From contig NZ_BMSV01000005.1 in NCBI RefSeq assembly GCF_014649335.1, forward strand, positions 62,001 to 126,000: a stretch of DNA of 64,000 bases, given 5' to 3'. Source of the DNA: Streptomyces roseolilacinus. GTDB lineage: Bacteria > Actinomycetota > Actinomycetes > Streptomycetales > Streptomycetaceae. Shown piece after piece: positions 48,832 to 58,959 of the stretch. The notes under the pieces are model-generated. The model was given only the letters and a program-made list of their open reading frames with translations, did no database searches and was not told the origin of the DNA. Made by a program: the position numbers and the translations under genes. Every line of letters begins with the position of its first letter. Position 1 is the stretch's first letter.

Positions 48832-51746
48832 ATGGCAACGGCCGGAGGACGGCGGGGACGCGAGGCGGCCCCGCTGCTGGAGAGGGAGACCGAACTCCGC
48901 ACCATCGAGCACGCACTCGACGACCTGTGCGGCACCCCCTCCGAGGGCGGGCACGCCTCCCGGCAGGGCGGGGTGATCGGGTTCGCCGGACCGGCGGGGC
49001 TGGGGAAGACCACGCTCCTCACCCTCCTCCGCCGGTCCGCCGCCGACCGCGGCTGCACCGTCCTCTCCGCGCGCGGCGGCGAACAGGAGCGCCAGGTCCC
49101 GTTCCACGTGATGCGCCAGCTCGTCCAGCCCGTCTTCGCCGCCATGCCGGAGGACGAGCGCCGCGAGATCCTCGGCGACTGGTACGACATCGTCGCGCCG
49201 GCCACCGGACTGTCCGCGCCCAAGCCCGACGCCAACCCCGACCCGCAGGGCGTCCGCGACGGGCTGGACTGGGTCGTCACCAACCTCTCCGTCCGCAGCG
49301 GACCCGTCGTCCTGACCGTCGACGACGTCCACTGGGTCGACCCCGAGTCCCTCGCCTGGCTCATCGCCTTCGCCGCCCGCGCCCGCGACCTCGGCATGCT
49401 GATCGCCGTCGCCTGCCGCCCCGACGAACTCCCCACGACCGCCCTCCCCCTGCACGAGCTCGTCGCGCGCAACCGCTCCCGCGCCCACGAGCTGGCCCCG
49501 CTCACCGCCGCCGCCGTGAGCCGCATCGTCCGCGCCCGCCTCGGGGAACACGCCGACGAGATCTTCTGCCGCGAATGCTGGGCCATCACCGGCGGCAACC
49601 CCTTCGAGGTCGTCGAACTCACCGCGAAGGGCAGCGACCGCGGCCTCGCCCCGCGCGAGGAGAGCATCCCGCAACTGCGCGACCTCGCCTCCGCCGTCAA
49701 GGGCAGCGGCCTCATAGAACGCCTCGAACAGCTCGGCCCCTCCGCCGTCCGCCTCGCCTGGGCCGCCGCGGTCGTCGGCAACGGCGTCCCCACCGCCGTC
49801 GTCGGGACCGTCGCGGCGCTCGGCGACTCCCAGCTCGACGACGCCGCCGAACAGCTGGACACGGCCCGCATCCTGACGGTCCTGCCCAACCTGAAGCGCG
49901 AGCGGGTCGTCGAGTTCTACCACCCGCTGATCGCCACCGCCGTGTACCGGTCGATCCCGCACGGCGTGCGCGTCGGCATGCACGGCGTGGCCGCCCAGGC
50001 CCTCGTCGACGAGGGGCACGGCGCCGCGGCCGCCGCCCGCCACATGCTGGAGATGCACCCGGAGGGCGACCCCTGGGTCGTCCAGCAGCTCCGCCGCGCC
50101 GCCCGCGACAGCTTCTCCGCGACAGCTTCTCCGCGGGCGCGCCCGAGGCCGCCCGCCGCTACCTCGCCCGCGCCCTGCGCGAACCCCCGGACATCGAGGA
50201 CCGGGCACAGGTCCTGTTCGAACTCGGCTCCGCCAACCTGCCGCACGAGCCCGCCACCACCGTCAACCAGCTGCGCGCCGCCCTGGAGGAGCCCAAGATC
50301 GGGCAGGACCTGCGGGAGGCCGTCACGTACCGGCTCGCCCAGGCCCTCGCCCACACCGGCCAGATGGAGCAGGCCACCGAACTCCTCACCCAGGAGGCCC
50401 GCCGCACCACCAGCTCCCGCACGCGCCTGCGCATGCAGGCCGAGCAGTTCAAGTGGAACGCGGTCGACGCCGCCGAGCACGACTCACGCGGCCGCTCCCG
50501 ACTGCTGGCCCAGTTCGCCAAGCGCCTCACCGGCCGCGACCTCGCGGAGCGGCACATCCTCGGCCTGCGCGCCTGGGACGTCGTCCTGCGCGGCGAGCCC
50601 GTCGCCCAGTCCCTCCGCTACGCCGAGCAGGCCCTGCGCGGCGGGATGAGCTGGACCGACCAGGACTTCGGCTTCGAGGTGCCGGCCGTCGTCGCCCTCA
50701 CCCTGATGTACTGCGACCAGCCCGGCCGCGCCGAGGAACTGTTCCACGACGGCATCGCCGAGTTCGAGGCGAAGGGCTGGCGCGGCGCCCACCTCTCCTT
50801 CGCGTACACGCTCCTCGGCTACATCCGCTTCCGGCGCGGACGGCTCGCGGAGGCCGAGGACTTCGTCCGCAGCGGACTGCAGATCGCCGACCGCGTCGGT
50901 CACGGCATCCCCGCCCAGCTGTACGCGGTCGGCACCCTCGTCGAGACGCTCCTCGCCCGGGGTCGCACCGACGCGGCCCAGCGGATCGCCGACGGCTACC
51001 GGTTCGGCGAGGACGTCCCCCAGACCGTCGTCTACCCCGACCCGCAGGTCGTCCGCGGCAAGCTCCTGCTGGCCCGCGGCAGGATCGACGAGGCGGTCCA
51101 GCAGCTGACGGCGGCCGGCGACCGGCTGGAGCAGCGCGGCACGCAGAACCCGGCCTGGAGCCCCTGGCGGCTGGACCTCGCCCTCGCCCTGGTCGACCGG
51201 CGGCCCCAGGAGGCACGGCGCCACGCCGACGAGGCCGTCGCCCGGGCCCGTGCGTTCGGCACGGCCAGCGCGATCGGCCAGGCGCTGCGGGTCGCCGCGG
51301 CGACCTCCGATCCGGCCCGCGCGATCCCGCTGCTCACCGAGGCCGTCGACCACCTGGAGCAGTCGCCCGCCGCGTACGAGCTGGCGCACGCGCTGGTCGA
51401 CCGCGGCACGGTGCTGCGTTCCGTGGGCGACCTCGACCAGGCCGCGCAGCAGCTCTACCGCGGCATGGAGACCGCCGTCGTCTGCGGCGCGGACGCGCTC
51501 GCCACCCGGGCCCGCAACCAGCTCGCCGCCGCCGGCCTGCGGCCCCGGCGCCCGCCGACCGCCGAGCGGGACGTCCTCACCACCCGTGAGGAGGCGGCCG
51601 CCCTGCTCGTCGCGAAGGGCCTCGACAACACGGCCGTCGCGGGCCGCCTCGGCAGCGACGAGCAGACCGTGTCGGAGCTGATGTCGGCGGTGTTCACCAA
51701 GCTCGGCACCGACCGGCTCGGCCTGCGCCGCTCCCTCGGCCTGTGA
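48832..51746 (+). pseudogene. frameshifted LAL-type LuxR regulator
   Basis: Two frames together encode a 966-residue LAL-type regulator if one 14-bp repeat copy is removed. ATG 48832 follows GGAGGGGG. The first part has Walker A GPAGLGKTT (53-61) and Walker B VVLTVDDVHWVD and reads to about residue 429. There a 14-bp tandem duplication (50105-50132) shifts the frame, and the first frame stops at 50649. The second part continues with TPR-like repeats and a C-terminal LuxR HTH, somewhat degenerate (TTREEAAALLVAKGLDNTAVAGRLGSDEQTV). As sequenced only a truncated ATPase is made, without DNA-binding domain. Alternatives are sequencing error or phase variation. Confidence 0.82.
50105..50132 (+). 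repeat. 14-bp tandem duplication causing frameshift
   Basis: GCGACAGCTTCTCC is present twice in tandem; with partial flanking matches the repetitive run covers 50103-50135. Because 14 is not a multiple of three it shifts the frame of the LAL gene. Reading a single copy joins the peptide AARDSFS to AGAPEAARRY in one continuous frame. Confidence 0.9.
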
Positions 51747-51766
51747 CCCCACCCGCCGGACGGGCC

Positions 51767-51800
51767 CCGGTCCTCCGGCGACACCGCGCCGGAGGACCGG
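51767..51800. terminator. bidirectional terminator
   Basis: A perfect 14-bp stem CCGGTCCTCCGGCG / CGCCGGAGGACCGG with a 6-nt loop, between the convergent LAL regulator and the methyltransferase. Confidence 0.8.
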
Positions 51801-51866
51801 CGGGTCGGAGGGCCGGCGGTCGGGGAGGCGGCGGGTCGGAGGCCGAGGGCCGAGGGGGCCGGCGGG

Positions 51867-52682
51867 TCAGGGCGCCGCGCGGTCGGCGTCCGGCTGCGGA
51901 AGGGTGACCCGGAGCTTCGACTGGCCGTGCGGCAGCCGCTCCCAGTCCTCCATGAACCGCGCCTCCAGGCCGTGCCTGCGCGCCAGCCGCACCAGCGTCT
52001 CGGTCCGGTAGTAGAAGTCCTCCCGCAGCACCTGGTGCTCGGCGCCCTCCGTACGGTCGAAGGTGAAGTCGAAGAACCCGCCCGGCGCCAGCACCCGCCC
52101 CACGTGCGCCAGGCACTCGTCGATCACCTCCGGCGGCGAGTGCGAGAACACGCTGTGCGCGTGCACCACCGTGAACCAGCCGTCCGGCAGGAAGTCCAGC
52201 GTCAGGTCGTCCACCGGCGTCAGGTAGGGCATCCGGTCCTGCAGCCCGTACCGCACCAGCGTCCTCTTCGCCTCGATCAGGATGTCCGGCGAGATGTCGA
52301 TCCCGTAGTAGTGGCCCGGCTCCAGGTGCTCGATGAACCGCCAGCCCGCCCGCAGGTTGCCGCACCCGATCTCCAGCATCCGGTCCTGCGGGCGCAGCCC
52401 GTGCTCCACCAGGTAGTCGAACTGCATCCGGCCGATGGCCAGCCACCGCTCCCGCGAAGGCCCCCCGCCCACCGCCGCCTCCGGGCTGCGGGCCGTGTCG
52501 CTCGCCATCACCGCCCGGTAGTACGCGACGTGGTCGCCGCCGCTGCGCAGCCGCAGCCACAGGTCACGGCCCGCCCGCCGCACGTACGGCACGACCCGCT
52601 CCGGGTGCCGCAGCGCGTAGCGCACCTTGTACGACGGCCTCGACCGGTCCGTCCACGGCCGTGCGAACCCGCTCCGTGGCAT
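51867..52682 (-). CDS. class I SAM-dependent methyltransferase
   Basis: A 271-residue methyltransferase. Motif I is MLEIGCGNLRAGW (102-114), with YGIDISPDILIEAK as motif II and HVGRVLAPGGFFDFTFD as motif III. The N-terminal 60 residues are basic with an aromatic amphipathic stretch (RRAGRDLWLRLRSGGD). ATG 52682 follows GAGGAGGGCACC. It is the last gene of the minus-strand series below the conservon; its substrate is unknown. Confidence 0.85.
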   Translation of the reverse strand: MPRSGFARPWTDRSRPSYKVRYALRHPERVVPYVRRAGRDLWLRLRSGGDHVAYYRAVMASDTARSPEAAVGGGPSRERWLAIGRMQFDYLVEHGLRPQDRMLEIGCGNLRAGWRFIEHLEPGHYYGIDISPDILIEAKRTLVRYGLQDRMPYLTPVDDLTLDFLPDGWFTVVHAHSVFSHSPPEVIDECLAHVGRVLAPGGFFDFTFDRTEGAEHQVLREDFYYRTETLVRLARRHGLEARFMEDWERLPHGQSKLRVTLPQPDADRAAP

Positions 52683-52771
52683 GGTGCCCTCCTCGATGTG
52701 CCCCCGCGTACCGGACGTCTGCCGGTCCACCGTGCACCCGGGGGCGCGCGGGGCGGCGGGGACACGCCGCG

Positions 52772-53599
52772 CTACGCCGCCCAGTGCCCCGGGCGCCGCA
52801 GCGTGGCGGGGATCCGCGTCGCGCCGTCGCCCCGGGCGGCGGTCAGCTGGGGCTGCGTCAGGAACAGCGCCCCGGTCAGGTCGGCGCCGGACAGGTCGGC
52901 GTCCCGCAGGTCCGCGCCGATCAGGTCGGCCTCGCGCAGGTCGGCGCCGGACAGGTCGGCGGCGATCAGGTAGGCGCCGCGCAGGCTGGCGCCCCGCAGC
53001 TTCGCGCCGCGCAGCCGCGCCCCCATCAGGTCGGCACCCCGGTGGTCCCTGCGGCGCCCCGGCACACCGGACCTGGCCAGCTCGCTGGCGCGCAGCAGCA
53101 GGACGTTCACCTCCGCCCGCAGCGCCGGCACGTCCAGCGCCAACAGGGCCTGAGCGTCGCCGCGGGTCAGGGCGTCGATCGCGTCGTGGTGGCGGCGCAG
53201 CTCCCGGTGCACGGGCCGCGCCGCCGCGAGGTCCAGCGCCTCCGCCGCGTACCGCAGCAGCTCGTGCAGCTGCCGTACGACGGGGAACACCGCGAACATC
53301 GTGCGCGCCGAGTCCGGCTCGGCCCGCCAGTCGCGGCCGCCGAACGTCACCTGGGACACCTTCTGCCCGGCCCCCAGGCAGTCGAAGACCGTGCAGCCCG
53401 TGTAGCCGCTGTCGCGCAGCCGCGCGTGGATGCCGCAGCGGAAGTCGCCGCCGAGGTTCCCGCAGGGCGTGCCGGCGGGCTTGTCGGCGGCGAAGTCGGC
53501 GGACCTGGCGAAGGGCAGCGCCACACAGCAGAGCCCGAAGCAACTGGCGCAGTCCGCCCGCAGGTCGGCTCGGTCGGTGTGCGGGGTGCGGGGGGACAC
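52772..53599 (-). CDS. pentapeptide-repeat protein with N-terminal Cys cluster
   Basis: A 275-residue protein. The N-terminus has a dense Cys set ([16 protein letters not shown], then Cys46, 55, 69, 74), probably binding zinc or an iron-sulfur cluster as in YkgJ-like domains. A helical middle is followed by about ten A(D/K/S)LxG pentapeptide repeats (about 185-245), which form a right-handed beta helix. I choose GTG 53599 after TAGGAGA; an in-frame ATG at 53659 gives a more basic, less convincing N-terminus. It lies just after the conservon genes on the same strand. Confidence 0.82.
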   Translation of the reverse strand: MSPRTPHTDRADLRADCASCFGLCCVALPFARSADFAADKPAGTPCGNLGGDFRCGIHARLRDSGYTGCTVFDCLGAGQKVSQVTFGGRDWRAEPDSARTMFAVFPVVRQLHELLRYAAEALDLAAARPVHRELRRHHDAIDALTRGDAQALLALDVPALRAEVNVLLLRASELARSGVPGRRRDHRGADLMGARLRGAKLRGASLRGAYLIAADLSGADLREADLIGADLRDADLSGADLTGALFLTQPQLTAARGDGATRIPATLRRPGHWAA

Positions 53600-53712
53600 G
53601 GCGGGTGGTCTCCTACGGGCTGTGCGGCGGCGCCCGACGGGGCGTACGGACGTGCCCATTGTCCCCTTCCCGGGGAAGCGGCCCGCACCGGCCGCCCCCC
53701 CCGGGGGGGCGG

Positions 53713-54312
53713 TCAGGGGGCGGCGGTGGCGGCGCGGGTCCGGTCGATGACCGTGTCGAGGAGGGACAGCAGCACGTCGCGCACGTCGGTGCGGGCCCGG
53801 GCGTCGAGCATCAGCACGGGCGTCCCCGGGTCGCGCAGCCGCAGCGCCGCCCGGATCTCGTCGGCCGTGTACGGCTGCTCCCCGTGGAAGCAGTTCGCGC
53901 CGACCACGAACGGCAGGCCGCGGTTCTCGAAGAAGTCCACGGCCGGGAAGCTCCGCTCCAGCCGCCGGGTGTCCACCAGGACGACCGCGCCGAGCGCCCC
54001 GTGCAGCAGGTCGTCCCACATGAACCAGAAGCGCTCCTGGCCAGGTGTCCCGAACAGGTACAGGACCACCCCGGCGTCGGCCAGGGTGATCCGGCCGAAG
54101 TCCATCGCCACGGTGGTCGCCGTCTTCGCCTCGATGCCGTCGAGGTCGTCGACGCCGATCCCGGCGGCCGTCAGCCGCTCCTCGGTGCGCAGCGGCTCGA
54201 TCTCCGACACGGCCTCGACCAGGGTCGTCTTGCCGACCCCGAAGCCGCCGGCGACGAGGATCTTGACGGGGGCCGGCTCCTGGCGGGCGGCTGCGGGGTC
54301 ATATCCGGGCAA
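53713..54312 (-). CDS. cvnD: conservon small GTP-binding protein (CvnD)
   Basis: A 199-residue Ras-like GTPase. P-loop GGFGVGKTT (22-30) and switch II region [15 protein letters not shown] are clear; VGANCFHG stands near the base-recognition position usually NKxD, so nucleotide specificity is loosened as in other CvnD/MglA-type proteins. It is the last gene of the four-gene conservon and overlaps cvnC by 14 bp. In other Streptomyces, Cvn proteins form a membrane complex resembling a G-protein-coupled system. Confidence 0.92.
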   Translation of the reverse strand: MPGYDPAAARQEPAPVKILVAGGFGVGKTTLVEAVSEIEPLRTEERLTAAGIGVDDLDGIEAKTATTVAMDFGRITLADAGVVLYLFGTPGQERFWFMWDDLLHGALGAVVLVDTRRLERSFPAVDFFENRGLPFVVGANCFHGEQPYTADEIRAALRLRDPGTPVLMLDARARTDVRDVLLSLLDTVIDRTRAATAAP

Positions 54313-54667
54313 GGTTGTCCCTGATTCTCATGAGCAGGTGGACGTCGATGGTCTCGGCCCCCTCCAGCGGCGGCCGGTGACGGAGGAGCCCGCGGTCCGC
54401 GAGCTCGCCGAGCAGGAGCGTCATCGGGGTCAGCCGCATGCCCATCCGCGCGGCGACCTCGGCGACCGCCCGCCCGTCGGGGGGCGGGCACAGGGCGAGG
54501 ACGTGCTGCCACTCGGTGGGCAGCCCGTCGTGGGCGTCGTCGCCCTCACCGACGGCCGCCGTGATCGTCGTGTCCATCGTGAGGACGGTCCGGGGCGCGG
54601 CCGTGCGGCCGTCGGTGAGGGCGTACAGCCGCGGCCGGCGGCCCGAACGCCGCGGCTCGTCGGCCAT
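54299..54667 (-). CDS. cvnC: conservon DUF742 protein (CvnC)
   Basis: A 122-residue DUF742 protein with the family pattern RPRLYALTDGRT near the start and a winged-helix-like core (EVAARMGMRLTPMTLLLGELADRGLL). The ATG shares one base with the cvnB stop (TAATG). It should bridge the sensor and GTPase in the Cvn complex. Confidence 0.92.
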   Translation of the reverse strand: MADEPRRSGRRPRLYALTDGRTAAPRTVLTMDTTITAAVGEGDDAHDGLPTEWQHVLALCPPPDGRAVAEVAARMGMRLTPMTLLLGELADRGLLRHRPPLEGAETIDVHLLMRIRDNLARI

Positions 54668-55080
54668 TACGCGTCGGTCGGCGACGGAGGCGTCTGGGCG
54701 CGCTCCGGCGTGGCCAGCCACTCGCCGAGCGCCTGGGCGGTCCGTACGGCCTCACCGCCGAGCTCGCCGAGACGCGCCTTGCGGGACGTGACCACGACGA
54801 GGGTGCTGCCCTCGCCGCACCCCACGATGCACAGGTACCGGTCGTCCATCTCGACCAGCTGCCGGATCACCCGGCCGCCGTCGACCTCGCGGGATATCGC
54901 CTTCATCGTGGAGGCGATGCCCGAGGCGGCCGCGGCGACGCGCTCCGCCTGCGGGCGGTCCAGCAGGTAGGCGCTGAGCATGAGGCCGTCGTTGGACAGC
55001 AGCACGGCGCCCTGGACGCCGGCGATCCTGCTGAGGTTGTTGTCCAGGACGCTGTAGATCATGTCGTTCGTCGTTGTCAT
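54667..55080 (-). CDS. cvnB: conservon roadblock/LC7 protein (CvnB)
   Basis: A 137-residue roadblock/LC7-fold protein: VLDNNLSRIAGVQGAVLLSNDGLMLSA at the N-terminus and YLCIVGCGEGSTLVVVTS in the second half. Roadblock proteins regulate small GTPases such as CvnD. It overlaps cvnA (ATGA) and cvnC. Confidence 0.93.
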   Translation of the reverse strand: MTTTNDMIYSVLDNNLSRIAGVQGAVLLSNDGLMLSAYLLDRPQAERVAAAASGIASTMKAISREVDGGRVIRQLVEMDDRYLCIVGCGEGSTLVVVTSRKARLGELGGEAVRTAQALGEWLATPERAQTPPSPTDA

Positions 55081-57428
55081 GGCTGATCCTGTCGGAGTTC
55101 CGCTTCCACTTTCCGGGTCCCGTCTTCGTAGTCCGCCCAGGCGTCGGCCACCTCTTCGGGGGACGCCTCGGCATGGTCCGGTCCGCCGGAGCCGGTGTCC
55201 CGGGCGCCGGCGTCGTCCGCGGCCGTCCGCGGGACGCGCAGTTGCTCGGCCAGGTGCGTCTGCGGTACGCGCTCGGGCAGGGCGGGCCGGGCGCCGCCGT
55301 CCGTCGTGGCGCGTGCGGCCCGCGGGGCCGGCACGGGCCCCGCGCCGCCGTCCGCCCTGTCCGTCCCGGTCGTTCCGGCCGCCGCGTCCGCCGTGTCGGA
55401 GGGGGCGTCGGGGGCCGGGCGCGGCCGCGAGGGGAGGGGCGGGGGAGCGAGGGAGGACGCGGCGGGCCGTACGGGCTCCTGCGCGGTGGGGACGAGCAGC
55501 CGCTCCGGGACGACCACCACGGCGGACGTGCCGCCGTACACCGACCGGCGCAGCGTCACCGTCGCGCCCAGCTGGTCGGCGAGGTGGCCGACCACGAAGA
55601 GGCCCAGCCGGTGCGCGTTCTCCGCGAGCACCGCGTACGGCGGCGCCGAGTGCAGGCGCGCGTTCATCTCCGCGTACCGCTCGGGGCTCACGCGTGGGCC
55701 CCGGTCCTCGACCTCGACGGACAGGCCGTCGGCGACCAGCTCGGCCCGGACGACCACCCGCGACCGGGGCGGCGAGAAGCGGGTGGCGTTGTCCAGCAGC
55801 TCCGCCAGCAGGTGGCTGACCTGGCTGATGACGCGCGCCTCCACACTGACCTCGTCCAGGGCCTGACGGTCGATCCGGCGGAACTCCTCCACCTCGGCCG
55901 CCGCCTCGCGCAGCAGGTCGGCGACGCGCATCGGCTCGGTGTGCGGGTCGGGGACCTCGCCGCCCGCGAGGATCAGCAGGTTCTCGATCTGGCGCCGCAT
56001 GCCGACCGTCAGCTGGTCCGTCTTCATCAGCCCCGCCAGCAGCTCCTCGTCGCCGCCGAAGGCGTCCTGGAGCTCCTCGGTCAGCGCCAGCTGACGGCTG
56101 ACCAGGTTGCCGGTGCGGGACGCGATGCCCGAGGCGAAGCTGCCGAAGCCGTGGCGCTCCGCCGCCAGCTGCCGGTGGCCGTCCACGGACACGGCGACGA
56201 CCCGGGCGAAGGCGTCGCTGATCCGCCCGACCTCGTCCCGCTCGCCGCGCACGGCCGGCAGGGCGTCGTCGTCGACCGGCCGGCCCTCCCGCAGCCGCGC
56301 CACGACGTCCGGCAGGGTGGTCTCGGCGACCCTCACCGTGCGGTCGTGCAGCAGGCGCAGCCTGCGCAGCACCAGGCGGGTGGTGGCCGCGACGATGCCC
56401 ACGACGGCGAGCAGGGCCCCGGTGCTGACGGCGATCAGCCAGGCGACCTCGGTCTCCAACGCGGTGGCCTTCGCGTCGCCGTGCGCGAGCAGGCCCCGTA
56501 TCCGCGAGGAGTTCAGCGCCTCCAGGTGGGGGCCCCACGCCGCCCGGGCGGTGGCCCAGCCGGCCGCGTCGCGGGGCAGCCGCACCCTCGTCGCCAGGTC
56601 CTTGTGGTCGGACAGGGCGCGGTTCTCGATGCGCGTCTTCGTCTGCCACGCCCCGGAGCCGATGAGCCGCGCGTACCGCTCGGCGTCCTCGGGCGGCAGG
56701 TACGGCACGACCCACCGGTCGTACAGGTACCGGTGCGCGCCGACCAGGTTGACGAACTCCGCGAACCGGGGGGCGGGCAGCTCCCGCGACGGGCCGGCCA
56801 GCGCGATCGACGCGTCCTGCTGCGCCAGCATCTCGGCGGCCGAGAACAGGGTGATGACGACCTGGCTCTCCTGCGACAGCTCGCCGTCCTCCGTGTGGCT
56901 GAAGGCGTCCTGGTAGAAGCGGATCATCTGGCCGATCAGCCCGTTGTAGTAGGCGAGCGTGCCGTCCGGGCCGCCGGTGCGGGAGTCCGCCCGCTCCCGC
57001 TGCGCGCCCAGTTCGTCGAGGCCCGCCAGTACTTCGAGGATCCGCCGGTCGGCCTCCTCGGAGCCGGTGCCCCCGCGTGCCGCGGCGCGGCGGAACGCGG
57101 CGTCCGCCCGGTCCGTGGCGGTCCGCCGGGCGTGCAGGGCGGCCTCGGAGGCGGACGCGTCGGACCACCGCGCGACCGTGGCCGTGCGCTCCGCCTGCAT
57201 CCCGGTCATCAACGCGTGCAGGGGCAGGCCGATCCGCTCACCGGCGGCCACGTCGGAACGCAGGTGCCCCGACCGTTCCAGCAGCCGGTCGGCGGTCACC
57301 GTGACCTGGGCGGCCATCGCGAGGCTCGGCACGACGGCGAGCAGGACGAGCAGCGTGCGCAGGCGCACGGCGCGCCGTCGGCGGCGGGGCGACGGGCTGT
57401 GTGCGCCCCGGGGTTCTCTATCGGACAT
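55077..57428 (-). CDS. cvnA: conservon sensor kinase-like protein (CvnA)
   Basis: A 783-residue membrane sensor. Transmembrane helix 1 (about 23-42) and helix 2 (about 329-350) enclose a 285-residue extracytoplasmic nitrate-sensor-like helical domain. A HAMP region follows, then an ATPase domain with N-box HLLAELLDNATRFSPP and VEDRGPRVSP. The His box of true sensor kinases is absent, as in other CvnA proteins. The C-terminal 150 residues are Pro/Ala/Arg-rich and probably disordered. ATG 57428 has a weak GAGGG; it starts the operon cvnA-B-C-D. Confidence 0.93.
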   Translation of the reverse strand: MSDREPRGAHSPSPRRRRRAVRLRTLLVLLAVVPSLAMAAQVTVTADRLLERSGHLRSDVAAGERIGLPLHALMTGMQAERTATVARWSDASASEAALHARRTATDRADAAFRRAAARGGTGSEEADRRILEVLAGLDELGAQRERADSRTGGPDGTLAYYNGLIGQMIRFYQDAFSHTEDGELSQESQVVITLFSAAEMLAQQDASIALAGPSRELPAPRFAEFVNLVGAHRYLYDRWVVPYLPPEDAERYARLIGSGAWQTKTRIENRALSDHKDLATRVRLPRDAAGWATARAAWGPHLEALNSSRIRGLLAHGDAKATALETEVAWLIAVSTGALLAVVGIVAATTRLVLRRLRLLHDRTVRVAETTLPDVVARLREGRPVDDDALPAVRGERDEVGRISDAFARVVAVSVDGHRQLAAERHGFGSFASGIASRTGNLVSRQLALTEELQDAFGGDEELLAGLMKTDQLTVGMRRQIENLLILAGGEVPDPHTEPMRVADLLREAAAEVEEFRRIDRQALDEVSVEARVISQVSHLLAELLDNATRFSPPRSRVVVRAELVADGLSVEVEDRGPRVSPERYAEMNARLHSAPPYAVLAENAHRLGLFVVGHLADQLGATVTLRRSVYGGTSAVVVVPERLLVPTAQEPVRPAASSLAPPPLPSRPRPAPDAPSDTADAAAGTTGTDRADGGAGPVPAPRAARATTDGGARPALPERVPQTHLAEQLRVPRTAADDAGARDTGSGGPDHAEASPEEVADAWADYEDGTRKVEAELRQDQP

Positions 57429-57671
57429 CGGCCCTCGGGAGCGGGAGGCGGGAGTGGGACGGGACGGTGACCGGCTTCGGCGCAGCCCTGGGGAGGGCCG
57501 GGGGACCGCCGGTCCGGCTCCGGTGAGCGTGGGGGTGCCGATCATAACCAGCCGGATCCGGTTCGGGGCATGTTGTCGTCATGATCGGAACGTGGTATTC
57601 CGGGCGCGTTCCGTGGCCGTACGCGACCGCCTGCGCTCGGGCAGGGGGCGCGAGGGCCCCGCGCGGACCGC

Positions 57672-58799
57672 TCAAGACGGAGGCCGGACCGGTACGGCGC
57701 GCAGCATCCCGCCCCGCTCCCGGGACTCGGCCACCACGCGCACCCCGAAGCCGCGGCTCACCCGGTCCAGGGTGGCCCGCAGCCAGTCGCGCTCGGCGTC
57801 CGACGCCTGCTCCAGGCGCAGCCGCCGCGCCCGCACGGGGGCCATCCGCAGCGCGGCCAGCCGGCCCGTGTCCGGCTCCAGCGCCGCGAGGTACAGCAGG
57901 CGCAGGTCGTCGCGGTACTCCTCGTACCCGGTGATGCCCTCGTAGTCGTCGACGAGGTCGCCGCAGCCGTACAGGACCAGCTTCCCCCGGTACACCTCCA
58001 GCGGGCGCGGGTGGTGCGACGAATGGCCGTGCACCACGTCGACCCCGCCGTCGACCAGCGCGTGCGCGAACCGCACCTGACCCTCCGTCACCCCGTACCC
58101 CCAGTTGGAGCCCCAGTGCACGGAGACCACCACCAGGTCGCCGGGCCGCCGCGCCCGGCGCACCCGGCGCACGACGGCCCCGGCGGCGGCCCCGGTCGCG
58201 GCCGGCACGAGGTCCACCCCGGGCCGGCCGGGCGCGGCCGCCCACTCCTCGGGCACGCCGCTCGACGGCATCCCGCACGCGAACACCAGCACCCGCCGCC
58301 CGCCGTCCGGGCCGGGCAGGGGGACGGCGGCGGGGCGGCGCGCCCCGGCGAGGTCCCGGCCGGCGCCCGCCGTCCGCAGCCCCGCGGCGGCCAGCGCGTC
58401 GAGGGTGTCCAGCAGCCCCTGCCGGCCGAAGTCCAGGACGTGGTTGTTGGCGAGCACGCAGACGTCGGGCCGGGCGGCGGCCAGCGACGGCAGGTTCTCG
58501 GGCGTCATCCGGTAGTGCACCGCCTTGCCCGGCTCCGGGGTGCCGCGGCGGGTGACGCTCGTCTCCAGGTTCACCACGCGCACCCCCGGCGCCGCCTCGT
58601 CGAGCAGCGGCAGCGCCACGCCCCACGGCCAGGACGGGGCGGCCGGGCGGGGCACGGGACCGTGCGCGGCCTCGGCGAGCGCCACGTACGCGCGGGCGTC
58701 GCCGACGTACTCCTCCCACAGCGTGGGGTCGCCGGGGTGGGGCAGGATCTGGTCGACTCCGCGCCCGAGCATCACGTCGCCGCAGAGGAACAGGGTCAC
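57672..58799 (-). CDS. CapA-family (PGA_cap) metallophosphatase-like protein
   Basis: A 375-residue protein of the CapA/PGA_cap family. Conserved motifs are FLCGDVMLGR near the N-terminus, VNLETS, CVLANNHVLDFG, SVHWGSNW and VHGHSSHHP, which together form the calcineurin-like metal site. I choose GTG 58799, with GGGGAG 7 bp before it; an ATG 18 bp upstream has GGAGG almost touching. It is cytoplasmic (no signal peptide). Many actinomycete genomes carry such proteins outside capsule loci; the substrate is unknown. Confidence 0.85.
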   Translation of the reverse strand: MTLFLCGDVMLGRGVDQILPHPGDPTLWEEYVGDARAYVALAEAAHGPVPRPAAPSWPWGVALPLLDEAAPGVRVVNLETSVTRRGTPEPGKAVHYRMTPENLPSLAAARPDVCVLANNHVLDFGRQGLLDTLDALAAAGLRTAGAGRDLAGARRPAAVPLPGPDGGRRVLVFACGMPSSGVPEEWAAAPGRPGVDLVPAATGAAAGAVVRRVRRARRPGDLVVVSVHWGSNWGYGVTEGQVRFAHALVDGGVDVVHGHSSHHPRPLEVYRGKLVLYGCGDLVDDYEGITGYEEYRDDLRLLYLAALEPDTGRLAALRMAPVRARRLRLEQASDAERDWLRATLDRVSRGFGVRVVAESRERGGMLRAVPVRPPS

Positions 58800-58886
58800 C
58801 GCCGACTCCCCGCCCATGCCTCCACCGTAGACCGCCCACCCCGGCGGTCGGACACGTGTGCGGGCACCGCTATGATCACGCGCGGC

Positions 58887-58959
58887 AAGCCCGTAGCGCA
58901 GAGGTCGTCGCGCCCGAGCATCAAGCTGGAGGACGTCGGTTCGAATCCGACCGGTCTTG
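58887..58959 (+). tRNA. tRNA-like element with aberrant anticodon arm
   Basis: A cloverleaf fits well except at the anticodon arm. Acceptor AAGCCCG / CGGTCTT pairs at 6 of 7 positions, TA precedes the D arm GCGC/GCGC with a GG-containing loop, and the T arm GTCGG-TTCGAAT-CCGAC is perfect and canonical. The acceptor extends outward with four more pairs (58883-58962). In place of an anticodon stem and loop is CCGAGCATCAAGCTGG, where no 5-bp stem with U33 fits; the best fold is CC(G)AG/CTGG with a 7-nt loop centred on TCA. No CCA is encoded. It may be a tRNA pseudogene or a specialised tRNA-like RNA. Confidence 0.55.

Noticed and set aside
46250..51746. A larger biosynthetic gene cluster around the terpene synthase
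   Set aside because: Only the synthase, P450 and a regulator lie together; flanking genes are a protease and a conservon region, with no prenyl transferase or other tailoring genes.
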